In this document: positions 1 through 8,682 of the stretch, in pieces
How the letters are laid out: each line of letters opens with the position of its first letter
Position numbering within the stretch: the stretch's first letter is position 1
DNA from: Cellvibrionales bacterium UBA3090
GTDB taxonomy: Bacteria > Pseudomonadota > Gammaproteobacteria > Pseudomonadales > Porticoccaceae
Length of the DNA: 26,899 nt
Direction of reading: 5' to 3'
Assembly (NCBI GenBank): GCA_002367235.1
Contig: DFBC01000166.1
Location: 15,057 to 41,955, forward strand
Program-made: the position numbers and the translations under genes
Notes under the pieces: generated by a model
The model's database searches: none
Seen by the model: the letters and a program-made list of their open reading frames with translations, nothing else
What the model was told of the DNA's origin: nothing

Positions 1-848
1 GCAGCAAAGACACCGGGCACACTGACGGCAGTTGCATTTCCTTCGCATCCACCTTGAACTACGATATAGCCATTTTTCATCTCTAGCTGACCGGCAAAAA
101 TATCCGTATTTGGTTTATGACCGATAGCGATAAAGACACCGCTCACATCGATTTCTTTATTGGGTTCATCCTGGGTACTCTTTAATGCCAGTCCTGTCAC
201 ACCAGAATCATCACCCAGTACTTCTTCCAGCGTGTGATTCCAAATGATATTAATATTGCCGTTTTCGGCACGATCCATCAGCTTATCTTGGAGGATTTTC
301 TCAGAACGCAGAGCGTCACGACGGTGAACCAATGTCACCTCACTACAGATATTAGATAAATAAAGCGCCTCTTCTACAGCTGTATTACCACCACCAATTA
401 CCGCAACTTTCTTACCACGGTAAAAGAAACCATCGCAAGTTGCACAGGCACTGACCCCTTGGCCCATGTAGGCTTGCTCAGAGGGTAGCCCCAAATATTG
501 AGCAGAAGCACCAGTGCATATAATCAAAGCGTCACAACTGTAATGCTTACTTCCTTTTAGCTGAAAAGGGCGTTGCTTAAGATCCACGCTATCGATGTGA
601 TCAAAGATTATCTCCGTATCAAATCGCTCTGCATGCGCTTGCATACGCATCATCAATTCTGGGCCCTGTACACCATCAGCATCACCTGGCCAATTATCTA
701 CATCAGTCGTTGTGGTTAACTGGCCTCCCTGTTGAATACCAGTAATAATAACTGGATTAAGGTTAGCTCGAGCGGCATAGACAGCTGCTGTGTAACCTGC
801 AGGTCCTGAACCTAAAATAATTAATTTGTGGTGTTGTACATCCGACAT
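1..848 (-). CDS. trxB: Thioredoxin reductase (3' end outside window)
   Basis: NADPH-dependent flavoprotein that reduces thioredoxin in the cytoplasm. The visible 282 residues begin MSDVQHHKLIILGSGPAGYT, with the FAD-binding GSGPAG loop near residues 13-18. The redox-active pair CATC falls at Cys135 and Cys138, matching the family position. A second dinucleotide-binding GGGNTA motif for NADPH follows. The C-terminal FAD segment (PGVFAA) runs off the window edge, so the gene is truncated by the window and not broken. The ATG at 848 is the only reasonable start; a weak GGA lies about 11 nt upstream of it. It is divergent from ftsK across a 161-nt gap, the arrangement seen in Pseudomonas-type genomes. 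It is the only gene left of dif on the minus strand. Confidence 0.97.
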   Translation of the reverse strand, partial: MSDVQHHKLIILGSGPAGYTAAVYAARANLNPVIITGIQQGGQLTTTTDVDNWPGDADGVQGPELMMRMQAHAERFDTEIIFDHIDSVDLKQRPFQLKGSKHYSCDALIICTGASAQYLGLPSEQAYMGQGVSACATCDGFFYRGKKVAVIGGGNTAVEEALYLSNICSEVTLVHRRDALRSEKILQDKLMDRAENGNINIIWNHTLEEVLGDDSGVTGLALKSTQDEPNKEIDVSGVFIAIGHKPNTDIFAGQLEMKNGYIVVQGGCEGNATAVSVPGVFA

Positions 849-1009
849 AAGTACAGATTCCAAAGCTAAATAGTTTCGTTGAAAAGTCACATATATGAGT
901 CGCTATCATAATGAATGACTCAGTCGAGACAAAGTAGCATTTTCCTATGAAGTGAATTTACTGAATTTATACTGCCATACTGTGTATCGCATCGCTGGCA
1001 TTTCAACCT
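849..1009. promoter_or_regulatory. Divergent trxB/ftsK intergenic region
   Basis: This 161-nt spacer must carry the promoters for both divergent genes. A good -10-like hexamer, TATACT, lies at 968-973 on the plus strand about 37 nt before ftsK, but no convincing -35 is placed 16-18 nt upstream. A 6-bp inverted repeat, TGAGTC (896-901) and GACTCA (917-922), with a 15-nt spacer sits mid-region and could be an operator. No LexA-type box (CTG-N10-CAG) was found, so SOS control of ftsK as in E. coli is not supported. Confidence 0.4.
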
Positions 1010-3430
1010 ATGGCCATTACAATAGCGGACAATGGCGACAAACTGGATAACACCTTGAGCAGAGAGAAACAGCCAAAAAAAACCACGAATAAAAAACCTG
1101 AGCCAACATCTCAGCCTTCCCGGGGCAAACTTATTCTCAGGGAAGGAGCACTCATTGGTTGGTTGGCAATCTGTGCCTATCTTTTACTCGCGTTAATTAC
1201 CCATTCACCAGAAGATCCCGGCTGGTCCCATACTGGCAACATAGATCAGGTGCAAAACTCAGCTGGGCCTCTTGGTGCCTGGTTATCTGATGTTTTCTTC
1301 TCGCTGCTAGGATATATGTCTTACCTGTTCCCCGTATTACTGGCTTTACGTGCATGGAATGTATTTAGAGAACACAGGGAAGAAAAGAGAGCTTTTGATG
1401 GCATAGTGTTTTCCCTTCGTGCCCTTGGGCTTGTACTGGTTATGGTTTGTGCAACGTCATTAGCATCACTTCACTATGGACATATACAGACCCAACTTCC
1501 CTTTGGAGTAGGCGGCATTCTTGGCACCTCGGTGTCTGCTGCGGCAGCTACGGCCTTTAGCTATGTAGGCAGTACCCTGATACTTCTAGCCATCTTCCTA
1601 TTTGGGTTAACGGTATTTACCGATTTATCTTGGCTGGCACTCATTGATGGGGCTGGGCGCTCAACGCTCCAGTTTATCGAATTCATACAACACAGCTTGG
1701 CGGCTCGAAAGGCGCGACTGGCAGAGATACAGCAAGTTGAAGTTGCTCAACAGCACCGTAAAGATATTAAAGAGCGGCAAGCTAAAAAAGAGGCTCAAAG
1801 AAAACCACCTAGCATTCAACCCGCTCTCAAAACAATAACCCCGAGCCTCCGTTCTGTAAAAGAACGACAAACATCACTATTTGATGACTCCGTAACGGGG
1901 ACACTTCCTACGCTCAACCTCCTCGACAAAGCAGACAGCACGAAGGGCAAAGGCTATTCAAGAGAATCTCTTGAAGCCATGTCAAAACTACTTGAATTAA
2001 AACTTCAAGATTTCGGCATCACTGCAGAAGTAATCGAAGTCCTGCCTGGGCCTGTCGTCACCTGTTTTGAAATACAGCCCGCAGCCGGCATTAAAGCCAG
2101 CAGAATTACAGGGTTAGCCAAAGATTTGGCGCGCTCTCTGGCCGTCGTCAGTGTCAGGGTAGTAGAAGTCATACCCGGCAAATCCGTCATGGGCATCGAA
2201 ATTCCCAACGAGCACAGGGAAATGGTTCGTCTAAGTGAGGTGCTGTCTTCAGAAGTCTACGACCATGCAAAATCACCCTTAACACTTGCATTGGGAAATG
2301 ACATATCCGGTATGCCCATGGTGGCAGATCTGGCTAAAATGCCCCACCTTCTGGTTGCAGGAACAACCGGTTCAGGTAAGTCCGTCGGCATTAACGTCAT
2401 GTTGTTAAGCCTGCTCTATAAATCGGGCCCGGATGATGTAAGACTAATACTCGTTGACCCAAAAATGCTGGAATTGTCCGTTTACGACGGTATTCCACAC
2501 CTCCTGACCCCCGTTATTACTGACATGAAAGATGCTGCTAGCGGACTACGCTGGTGTGTTGGCGAAATGGAACGCCGTTACAAGCTAATGGCCGCACTGG
2601 GTGTTCGTAATCTTTCCGGCTATAACAAAAAAGTAGCGGATGCTGCCGCTGCAGGGAACCCTATACCCGATCCACTCTGGCAACCGGATGAAAATGCCAG
2701 CTTGTTCGCGGAAGAGGGGGCGAATCAAACAGCCCCCGCACTTGAAAAACTACCCTATATTGTCGTTGTCATCGATGAATTTGCCGACATGATGATGATC
2801 GTAGGCAAGAAAGTAGAGCAGCTAATTGCCCGCATTGCCCAAAAAGCTAGAGCCGCGGGAATTCATCTAATACTAGCCACTCAAAGGCCTTCGGTAGATG
2901 TCATTACCGGTCTAATCAAGGCCAACGTACCCAGCAGAATTGCTTTCCAGGTATCGTCAAAAATTGATTCCAGGACCATTCTCGACCAAGGTGGCGCAGA
3001 ACAGCTACTTGGGCACGGTGATATGTTGTATCTGCCCCCTGGTACAAGCGTACCTATCCGGGTTCACGGTGCCTTTGTCGATGATCACGAAGTACACAAG
3101 GTTGTAGCAGATTGGAAGACCCGAGGTGAACCACAATATCTTGACGAGATCACCGATGAGTGCACAACCGGCAATATCCCCGTACCCGGTTACTCTACCG
3201 AGGATGGAGACGGCAATGGGGATGGTGAATCCGACCCTCTTTATGATGAAGCCGTTGCGTTTGTACTTCAAACACGCAAAGCCTCCATATCATCCGTGCA
3301 ACGCAAATTGCGTGTGGGTTATAACCGAGCAGCAAGATTAATAGAACAAATGGAAGCCTCTGGTGTTGTGAGTGAAATGGGCACTAACGGTAATCGCGAA
3401 GTCTTAGCTCCAGGCCCGGGCCGTTCATGA
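1010..3430 (+). CDS. ftsK: DNA translocase FtsK
   Basis: Septum-anchored, ATP-driven double-stranded DNA pump that clears chromosome termini from the closing septum and activates XerCD recombination at dif. The N-terminus has about four membrane segments (roughly residues 45-66, 90-115, 133-155 and 163-203). A short charged linker follows, then the RecA-like motor with Walker A GTTGSGKS at 451-458 and Walker B VVVIDEFADMM with Asp589. The last ~65 residues form the winged-helix gamma domain (VQRKLRVGYNRAARLIEQME), which reads KOPS and contacts XerD. At 806 aa it is the short-linker form seen in Pseudomonas, not the 1329-aa E. coli form. Its stop overlaps lolA by ATGA. A dif site lies only 5.6 kb downstream, and GGGNAGGG octamers occur between the two. 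Confidence 0.98.
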   Translation: MAITIADNGDKLDNTLSREKQPKKTTNKKPEPTSQPSRGKLILREGALIGWLAICAYLLLALITHSPEDPGWSHTGNIDQVQNSAGPLGAWLSDVFFSLLGYMSYLFPVLLALRAWNVFREHREEKRAFDGIVFSLRALGLVLVMVCATSLASLHYGHIQTQLPFGVGGILGTSVSAAAATAFSYVGSTLILLAIFLFGLTVFTDLSWLALIDGAGRSTLQFIEFIQHSLAARKARLAEIQQVEVAQQHRKDIKERQAKKEAQRKPPSIQPALKTITPSLRSVKERQTSLFDDSVTGTLPTLNLLDKADSTKGKGYSRESLEAMSKLLELKLQDFGITAEVIEVLPGPVVTCFEIQPAAGIKASRITGLAKDLARSLAVVSVRVVEVIPGKSVMGIEIPNEHREMVRLSEVLSSEVYDHAKSPLTLALGNDISGMPMVADLAKMPHLLVAGTTGSGKSVGINVMLLSLLYKSGPDDVRLILVDPKMLELSVYDGIPHLLTPVITDMKDAASGLRWCVGEMERRYKLMAALGVRNLSGYNKKVADAAAAGNPIPDPLWQPDENASLFAEEGANQTAPALEKLPYIVVVIDEFADMMMIVGKKVEQLIARIAQKARAAGIHLILATQRPSVDVITGLIKANVPSRIAFQVSSKIDSRTILDQGGAEQLLGHGDMLYLPPGTSVPIRVHGAFVDDHEVHKVVADWKTRGEPQYLDEITDECTTGNIPVPGYSTEDGDGNGDGESDPLYDEAVAFVLQTRKASISSVQRKLRVGYNRAARLIEQMEASGVVSEMGTNGNREVLAPGPGRS

Positions 3431-4050
3431 AAAAAATAGCCGCTATCTTTTGTTTTCTCTTGGTCTCATCTCCACTATATGCTGGTGGACTGCCAGGAGG
3501 CGCGAATGAATTACGCGAACTGCTGGCTAACCTCAACTCAATTAACAGCGCTTTTCAACAAACCGTCTATTCGATTAATGGTGAGCCGCTACAACAAACA
3601 TCTGGTAAGTTGCAGGCCGCCAGGCCAGGTCGGGTTCGCTGGCAAACAGAGCCGCCAATGGAACAATTGGTTATTTCCGACAGCGAAACGCTCTGGATTT
3701 ATGACCCCGACCTAGAGCAAGTGACCATCAGGCCTTTTGATCAGGACTTATCAAAAACACCCGCCATCTTATTTATTGGTAATCTGGACACGCTAGAACA
3801 AAGTTACGATGTATTCATTGAAATGGGTAACCCCACCCAGTTCTCTCTGATTCCAATCGGGCAGGACAGCCTCTACGAAAAAGTAACCCTCAGTTTTAAC
3901 GGCGACAATCCATTGGGTATGAGTCTCTGGGATAGCCTGGGACAAAAAACCGAAGTCACTTTTACCCAGATGCAAATTAACCAACCTCTAGATACTGAAT
4001 TATTTAACTTTGTACCTCCGGAGGGTGTAGATATTCTCCGCGATGAGTAA
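3427..4050 (+). CDS. lolA: Outer-membrane lipoprotein carrier protein LolA
   Basis: Periplasmic chaperone that takes lipoproteins from the LolCDE ABC transporter and hands them to LolB at the outer membrane. The 207-aa product starts with a Sec signal peptide (MKKIAAIFCFLLVSSPLYA, cleavage probably after residue 19 or 20). The mature part has the LolA-family pattern FQQTVYS, then GKLQAARPGRVRWQTEPP, then LWIYDPDLEQVTIRP. Length matches the family. The ATG overlaps the ftsK stop by 4 nt and the lolA end overlaps rarA by 8 nt, so ftsK-lolA-rarA-crcB is probably one translationally coupled operon, a conserved gammaproteobacterial order. Confidence 0.96.
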   Translation: MKKIAAIFCFLLVSSPLYAGGLPGGANELRELLANLNSINSAFQQTVYSINGEPLQQTSGKLQAARPGRVRWQTEPPMEQLVISDSETLWIYDPDLEQVTIRPFDQDLSKTPAILFIGNLDTLEQSYDVFIEMGNPTQFSLIPIGQDSLYEKVTLSFNGDNPLGMSLWDSLGQKTEVTFTQMQINQPLDTELFNFVPPEGVDILRDE

Positions 4051-5389
4051 CGACCTATTTAGTCAAGAAGCCTATCAACCCTTAGCCTCCAGAATGCGCC
4101 CTCAATCTCTGGACGACTATGTAGGGCAAAAACATCTTCTAGGGGAGGGCAAACCCCTACGAGAAGCTATTCTGAGCGGTCAACTACACTCCATGGTGTT
4201 CTGGGGGCCACCCGGCGTGGGGAAAACCACTCTGGCAAAGATCATTGCCGATTCTATCGATGCGCACCTCGAATCAATTTCTGCGGTTCTCTCCGGCGTC
4301 AAAGAAATTCGGGCGGCCGTCGCTCGCGCTCAGGAACAGCGGGATTGCAGGGGCAGACAGACCATACTGTTTGTCGATGAAGTACACCGTTTCAACAAGT
4401 CCCAACAGGATGCCTTTCTTCCATTCGTCGAAAACGGGACTGTGGTATTGATCGGTGCAACAACAGAAAACCCGTCCTTTGAATTAAACAATGCACTGTT
4501 ATCTCGTTGCCGCGTCTATGTGTTGCGCAGCCTTGATGTGGCCGACATCCATGAAGTCATTCATAAAGCCCTGAGCAATACCGAACGAGGACTTGCAAGC
4601 AGTGCATTGAATATCAGCGAAGACGCTCTTAAATTACTCGTAAATGCTGCCGATGGCGATGCCAGAAAAGCACTCAATCTATTAGAAATAGCCAGTGATT
4701 TAGCCGTAGACAAAACAATCGATCAAGCAATGATTGAAGAAGTTCTTGTAGGCGATACCCGACGCTTTGACAAGCACGGTGAATATTTTTACGACCAAAT
4801 ATCCGCCCTACATAAATCAATACGGGGCTCGTCACCTGATGCCGCGCTCTATTGGTTTGCTAGAATGATTGACGGTGGATGTGACCCACTCTACATCGCG
4901 CGCAGGGTGGTAAGAATGGCCAGCGAAGACATAGGTAATGCCGACCCAAGAGCTTCAGCCGTGGCACTCAATGCCTGGGAAATACAGGAGCGTTTAGGCA
5001 GCCCGGAAGGTGAGCTAAGCATTGCCCAAGCCATTGTGTATCTGGCGGTTGCTCCCAAGAGCAATGCTGTCTATTCGGCCTATAAAACAGCACTGGCCGA
5101 CGTAAAAAACCGTCCCAGTTACGACGTGCCCCTGCATTTACGTAACGCACCCACCAAGCTCATGAAGGAATTGGACTACGGTGGCGACTACCGTTACTCG
5201 CACGACGAACCTGACGCCTTCTCGCCAGGAGAAAATTATTTCCCAGAAGAGTTACAACATACGAGATACTACGTTCCGACAAATCGAGGGCTTGAACAGA
5301 AGATATCGGAGAAGCTTAATCGGTTGAACGAACTCGACAAACACAGCCCTCGGCAGCGGTACGAGGACTCAGAAGGTAAGGAGTCATAA
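4043..5389 (+). CDS. rarA: Replication-associated recombination ATPase RarA (MgsA)
   Basis: AAA+ ATPase related to clamp-loader subunits and RuvB; it acts at stalled replication forks. The 448-aa product has Walker A GPPGVGKTT at 55-63 and Walker B LFVDEVHRF with Asp112/Glu113. Then come the sensor region GATTENPSFELNNALLSRCRVY and the C-terminal tetramerisation domain (RMASEDIGNADPRA, then APKSNAVYSAYK), all typical of the MgsA/RarA/WRNIP1 family. The start overlaps lolA by 8 nt and its TAA shares one base with the crcB ATG (TAATG), indicating coupled translation. A perfect GGGGAGGG octamer at 4142-4149 lies inside the gene on the coding strand. Confidence 0.97.
   Translation: MSNDLFSQEAYQPLASRMRPQSLDDYVGQKHLLGEGKPLREAILSGQLHSMVFWGPPGVGKTTLAKIIADSIDAHLESISAVLSGVKEIRAAVARAQEQRDCRGRQTILFVDEVHRFNKSQQDAFLPFVENGTVVLIGATTENPSFELNNALLSRCRVYVLRSLDVADIHEVIHKALSNTERGLASSALNISEDALKLLVNAADGDARKALNLLEIASDLAVDKTIDQAMIEEVLVGDTRRFDKHGEYFYDQISALHKSIRGSSPDAALYWFARMIDGGCDPLYIARRVVRMASEDIGNADPRASAVALNAWEIQERLGSPEGELSIAQAIVYLAVAPKSNAVYSAYKTALADVKNRPSYDVPLHLRNAPTKLMKELDYGGDYRYSHDEPDAFSPGENYFPEELQHTRYYVPTNRGLEQKISEKLNRLNELDKHSPRQRYEDSEGKES
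4142..4149 (+). promoter_or_regulatory. KOPS-type octamer GGGGAGGG pointing toward dif
   Basis: This matches the E. coli FtsK-orienting consensus GGGNAGGG on the plus strand, 4.9 kb left of dif, in the orientation that would guide FtsK rightward to the site. It lies within rarA, so coding constraint is an alternative explanation. Confidence 0.4.
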
Positions 5390-5760
5390 TGCAGTGGATA
5401 GCTGTAGCTTTAGGTGGCGCACTCGGTGCCATGGGACGGTTTGCTGTCAATGCCCTTATATTTCCCGTACTAGGCGGCCGATTCCCCATAGGCACCCTTG
5501 TCGTCAATGTCGCGGGCAGTATATTAATGGGGCTATTCTACGTGCTGATTATTGAACGCGGTGTTCTACCAGTGGAACTGCGAAACCTGCTAATGGTTGG
5601 CTTTTTGGGTGCATTTACAACCTTTTCAACCTTCTCGCTAGATACCCTCGCTTTATGGCAAAATGGACACTTTACGTTATCGGCGGTCTACGTCGTACTG
5701 AATATCGTGTTGTGCCTGGCAGGAACGCTGGGCGCAATTGTTTTGACCCGATTATTTTAG
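5389..5760 (+). CDS. crcB: Fluoride channel CrcB/Fluc
   Basis: Small dual-topology membrane channel that exports fluoride. The 123-aa product has four hydrophobic segments and the family signatures GRFAVN (16-21), GTLVVNVAGS with the conserved Asn40, and GFLGAFTTFSTFS (71-83), which carries the phenylalanine and polar-track residues of Fluc channels. Start codon and rarA stop overlap as TAATG. No fluoride riboswitch can be expected here because the gene has no leader of its own. serS follows after 15 nt. Confidence 0.95.
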   Translation: MQWIAVALGGALGAMGRFAVNALIFPVLGGRFPIGTLVVNVAGSILMGLFYVLIIERGVLPVELRNLLMVGFLGAFTTFSTFSLDTLALWQNGHFTLSAVYVVLNIVLCLAGTLGAIVLTRLF

Positions 5761-5775
5761 GAAATCCCCCTCTCC

Positions 5776-7062
5776 ATGCTAGACCCTAAACTTGTTCGAT
5801 CTGAACCAGAAACCATTGCAAAAGCCCTATCTGTTAAGGGCTTTACTTTAGATGTTGAAAAACTATCTCAGCTAGAAATCCAGCGACGAGAATTACAAGA
5901 CAGGGCCCAATCCCTGCAGTCTGAACGAAATGCCTATGCCAAATCTATGGGCAAGCAGATTGGAGAGGCGAAAAGCAGGGGAGAAGACATTACCCCGCTG
6001 AAAGAACGGGGGGAAGCACTTAAGAAAGCCTGCCTACAAGCTGAAGATGACTTATCGGGGATACAACACCAACTCGACGAATATCTGAATGCCGTTCCAA
6101 ATATTCCAGATGCAGAGGTTCCAGCTGGAACCTCTGAAGATGAAAATATTGAAATCCGACGCTGGGGCGAACCACGAAGCTTTGATTTCAAGGTAATAGA
6201 TCACGTAGATCTTGGCGCCAATTGTGGTCAACTTGATTTTGAAACAGCGACGAAAATTACCGGCTCACGGTTTGCCGTGATGCGAGGTGGTATAGCTCGG
6301 TTACACCGAGCACTGATTCAATTTATGCTGGATACTCATGTTGCGGAACACGGCTACCAAGAAATCAATGTTCCCTACATCGTCAATAGCGATTCGTTGT
6401 TTGGCACCGGCCAATTGCCAAAATTTGAAGAAGACCTCTTCAAACTACAGGACGATAGAGACTTCTATCTGATTCCCACAGCCGAAGTGCCCGTAACGAA
6501 TATCTTCCGCAATGAAATAGTCGACGCAGAACAACTGCCGGTAAAGTTTACCTGCCACACACCATGCTTTCGTAGTGAAGCGGGAAGTTATGGCAAAGAT
6601 ACCCGAGGCATGATCCGCCAACATCAGTTTGAAAAAGTTGAGATGGTTCAGTTTGTAAAACCGGAAGACTCCACCAAAACACTGGAAGAACTCACTGGCC
6701 ATGCTGAAACCATCCTTCAAAAACTGGGGCTTCCCTATAGAACAGTCATACTCTGTGGGGGCGATCTAGGCTTCTCATCAGCGCGTACTTACGACATTGA
6801 AGTTTGGTTGCCATCACAGGATAGATACAGAGAGATTTCCTCTTGTAGTAACTTTCGTGATTTCCAGGCACGCCGCCTTAAGGCCCGCTGGCGCAACCCA
6901 GAAACAGGCAAGCCTGAACTGCTACACACCCTGAATGGCTCTGGTTTAGCCGTAGGGAGAACGCTACTGGCTGTGATGGAAAATTACCAACAAGCAGATG
7001 GTAGCATCGACATTCCCGATGTTTTAAAGCCTTATATGGCAGGCCAGACAAACATTGCATAA
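5776..7062 (+). CDS. serS: Seryl-tRNA synthetase
   Basis: Class II aminoacyl-tRNA synthetase charging tRNA-Ser (and tRNA-Sec) with serine. Residues 1-110 form the antiparallel coiled-coil arm (QRRELQDRAQSLQSERNAYAK). The catalytic core holds TAEVPVTN, motif 2 FRSEAGSYGKDTRGMIRQHQ and motif 3 LNGSGLAVGRTLLAVMENYQ. At 428 aa it has the usual bacterial length and appears intact. It lies 15 nt after crcB, so it may belong to the ftsK-lolA-rarA-crcB operon. A 51-nt gap separates it from gor. Confidence 0.98.
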   Translation: MLDPKLVRSEPETIAKALSVKGFTLDVEKLSQLEIQRRELQDRAQSLQSERNAYAKSMGKQIGEAKSRGEDITPLKERGEALKKACLQAEDDLSGIQHQLDEYLNAVPNIPDAEVPAGTSEDENIEIRRWGEPRSFDFKVIDHVDLGANCGQLDFETATKITGSRFAVMRGGIARLHRALIQFMLDTHVAEHGYQEINVPYIVNSDSLFGTGQLPKFEEDLFKLQDDRDFYLIPTAEVPVTNIFRNEIVDAEQLPVKFTCHTPCFRSEAGSYGKDTRGMIRQHQFEKVEMVQFVKPEDSTKTLEELTGHAETILQKLGLPYRTVILCGGDLGFSSARTYDIEVWLPSQDRYREISSCSNFRDFQARRLKARWRNPETGKPELLHTLNGSGLAVGRTLLAVMENYQQADGSIDIPDVLKPYMAGQTNIA

Positions 7063-7113
7063 CATCTCAACGGGGAATGTGGTCGACAACCAATAAATCA
7101 TGAAGGATGGACT

Positions 7114-8463
7114 ATGGCCGAGTATGACTTCGACTTATTTGTTATCGGTGCAGGATCAGGTGGTGTCAGAACAGCCCGCATGTGCTCCCAACAGGGACTA
7201 CGTGTTGCCGTAGCAGAATCACAATACCTGGGCGGGACCTGCGTCAACGTGGGCTGCGTTCCCAAAAAATTGTTTGTTTATGCCTCGGCTTTTGCTGAAG
7301 AGTTTAGAGCTGCAGCCGGCTTTGGTTGGAACGTCCCGGAACCAACGTTCGACTGGACCACTCTGCGCGACAACAAAAATCGTGAAATCCAGCGGCTTAA
7401 TGCCATATACGGCAACTTACTTGAAAATGCCAATGTAGAGTTAATCGAGGGCAGGGCAACCATTCGCGACCCCCACACAGTCCAAGTAAACGACCATCAA
7501 TATACCGCTGAAAAAATTCTGATCGCTACAGGTGGCATCCCATTTGTACCAGATTTCCCAGGAAGTGAGCTAACGATCACGTCAAATGAGGCCTTTTATC
7601 TGGATGCTCTGCCCGAGCAGATTATCATTGTAGGCGGTGGCTATATCGCTGTTGAATTTGCCGGAATCTTTAACGGCCTTGGTGTGGAGACCCATCTGGT
7701 ATATCGCGGACCCTTATTTTTACGCGGCTTTGATGAAGACTTGCGAAATGTACTTAAAGAAGAAATCGAGAACCAGGGTATCCAGCTACATTTTTCCACG
7801 GATATCACAAGCATCAGCCGACTTGAAAATTCGCACTATCGGGTTGAACTGAATAATGGCGAATCAATGACAACCGGATTGGTTATGTACGCGACAGGGC
7901 GTCGACCAAACACAGATAATCTTGGGCTAGAAAATACCGCAGTAAAGACAAACACCAATGGCTCAATCATCGTTGACGACTACTTCCAAACAGAAGAGCC
8001 GTCTATTTACGCACTGGGTGATGTTATCAGCCGAGTAGAGCTAACACCGGTAGCCATAGCCGAAGGAATGGCGTTAACCCACACCCTGACCACGGGCAAT
8101 CCCACCTCATTAGACTACAGCAACATCCCCACGGCCGTCTTCAGCCAACCTAACACGGCATCCGTAGGTTTAACGGAACAACAAGCCAAAGAGAAATACG
8201 GGGATGATCTCACAATTTATCGCAGCCACTTTAGAGCGATGAAAGAGACGCTGGCTGGCGGTGAAGGGAAAATTTTCATGAAGCTCATTGTCGAAAAAAC
8301 CAGCGACAGGGTAGTGGGGTGTCACATGGTGGGAGAACATGCCGGAGAAATCATCCAGGGCATCGCTATCGCGATCAAGGCCGGAGCAAGTAAAGCTGAC
8401 TTCGACGCAACGATTGGCATTCATCCGACTGCTGCAGAAGAATTTGTGACGATGAAAGGGTAG
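7114..8463 (+). CDS. gor: Glutathione-disulfide reductase
   Basis: NADPH-dependent flavoenzyme that regenerates reduced glutathione in the cytoplasm. The FAD motif GAGSGG is at 12-17 and the redox disulfide GGTCVNVGCVPKK has Cys43 and Cys48. The NAD(P) fold GGGYIAVEFAGIF starts near 174. Arginines in the following VYRGPLFLRGFD segment fit NADPH preference. The C-terminus HPTAAEEFVT carries the catalytic His437/Glu442 pair. At 449 aa it is full length. The ATG is preceded by GAAGGATGG at 7102-7110, a good Shine-Dalgarno sequence. A glutathione reductase directly after serS is not part of the usual conserved block. A 13-bp hairpin begins 4 nt after the stop. Confidence 0.95.
   Translation: MAEYDFDLFVIGAGSGGVRTARMCSQQGLRVAVAESQYLGGTCVNVGCVPKKLFVYASAFAEEFRAAAGFGWNVPEPTFDWTTLRDNKNREIQRLNAIYGNLLENANVELIEGRATIRDPHTVQVNDHQYTAEKILIATGGIPFVPDFPGSELTITSNEAFYLDALPEQIIIVGGGYIAVEFAGIFNGLGVETHLVYRGPLFLRGFDEDLRNVLKEEIENQGIQLHFSTDITSISRLENSHYRVELNNGESMTTGLVMYATGRRPNTDNLGLENTAVKTNTNGSIIVDDYFQTEEPSIYALGDVISRVELTPVAIAEGMALTHTLTTGNPTSLDYSNIPTAVFSQPNTASVGLTEQQAKEKYGDDLTIYRSHFRAMKETLAGGEGKIFMKLIVEKTSDRVVGCHMVGEHAGEIIQGIAIAIKAGASKADFDATIGIHPTAAEEFVTMKG
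7449..7456 (+). promoter_or_regulatory. KOPS-type octamer GGGCAGGG pointing toward dif
   Basis: A second perfect GGGNAGGG match on the plus strand, 1.6 kb left of dif and inside gor, again directed toward dif. By eye no exact match in the opposite (wrong) orientation was found left of dif. Confidence 0.4.
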
Positions 8464-8467
8464 GACA

Positions 8468-8499
8468 ATGCATAATGGGAATGCCATCCCATTATGCAT
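8468..8499. repeat. 13-bp perfect inverted repeat after gor
   Basis: ATGCATAATGGGA (8468-8480) and its exact complement TCCCATTATGCAT (8487-8499) flank a 6-nt loop, only 4 nt after the gor stop. No T-run follows (AAAACATT), so it is not a classic intrinsic terminator; it could be a 3'-end stabiliser or a Rho-dependent 3' end. The left arm with its upstream bases, ACAATGCATAA (8465-8475), matches the XerC arm of the dif site at 9041 in 8 of 11 positions. That may be coincidence. Confidence 0.75.
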
Positions 8500-8557
8500 A
8501 AAACATTAAATAATCATTCATTAATATATGCTATCTCACTGATATTTATAGGATATA

Positions 8558-8585
8558 AAAATACACGCGATAGATTATGTTAAAT
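8558..8585 (+). other. dif-like half site with intact XerD arm
   Basis: TTATGTTAAAT at 8575-8585 is identical to the XerD-binding arm of the dif site at 9058-9068, and the preceding A also matches, giving a 12-bp direct repeat 483 bp apart in the same orientation. The corresponding XerC arm (AAAATACACGC, 8558-8568) and central hexamer (GATAGA, 8569-8574) do not match dif. A site with only the XerD arm preserved recalls the attachment sites of Xer-exploiting mobile elements such as TLC phage. That reading is inference. Confidence 0.45.
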
Positions 8586-8586
8586 T

Positions 8587-8682
8587 CTATGAGTTCATAT
8601 TAGAAGCGATATAAAGCACAAGAGAGCAGCCCAAACATAGAAAAGAACACCACACCAGCAACCTGTCATCCCTCATCAGCAT
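8587..8682 (-). CDS. Possible small hydrophobic peptide (31 aa), unproven
   Basis: ATG at 8682 to TAG at 8587. The peptide has a charged N-terminus MLMRDDR followed by LLVWCSFLCLGCSLVLYIA, long enough for one membrane helix, and ends SNMNS. An in-frame stop lies three codons upstream, so no longer form exists. No Shine-Dalgarno sequence precedes the ATG. In the minus-strand RNA the start codon sits inside the arm CTTATGCTG, which can pair with CAGCATAAG 50 nt upstream. Size, hydrophobicity and a sequestered start are features of type I toxin mRNAs, and the LVWC segment recalls Hok. However, ORFs this short arise often by chance, and the Hok C-terminal half is absent. Confidence 0.2.
   Translation of the reverse strand: MLMRDDRLLVWCSFLCLGCSLVLYIASNMNS

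Noticed and set aside
849..1009. LexA box upstream of ftsK
   Set aside because: CTGTGTATCGCATCGCTGG has no CAG at the required spacing; SOS control is not supported.
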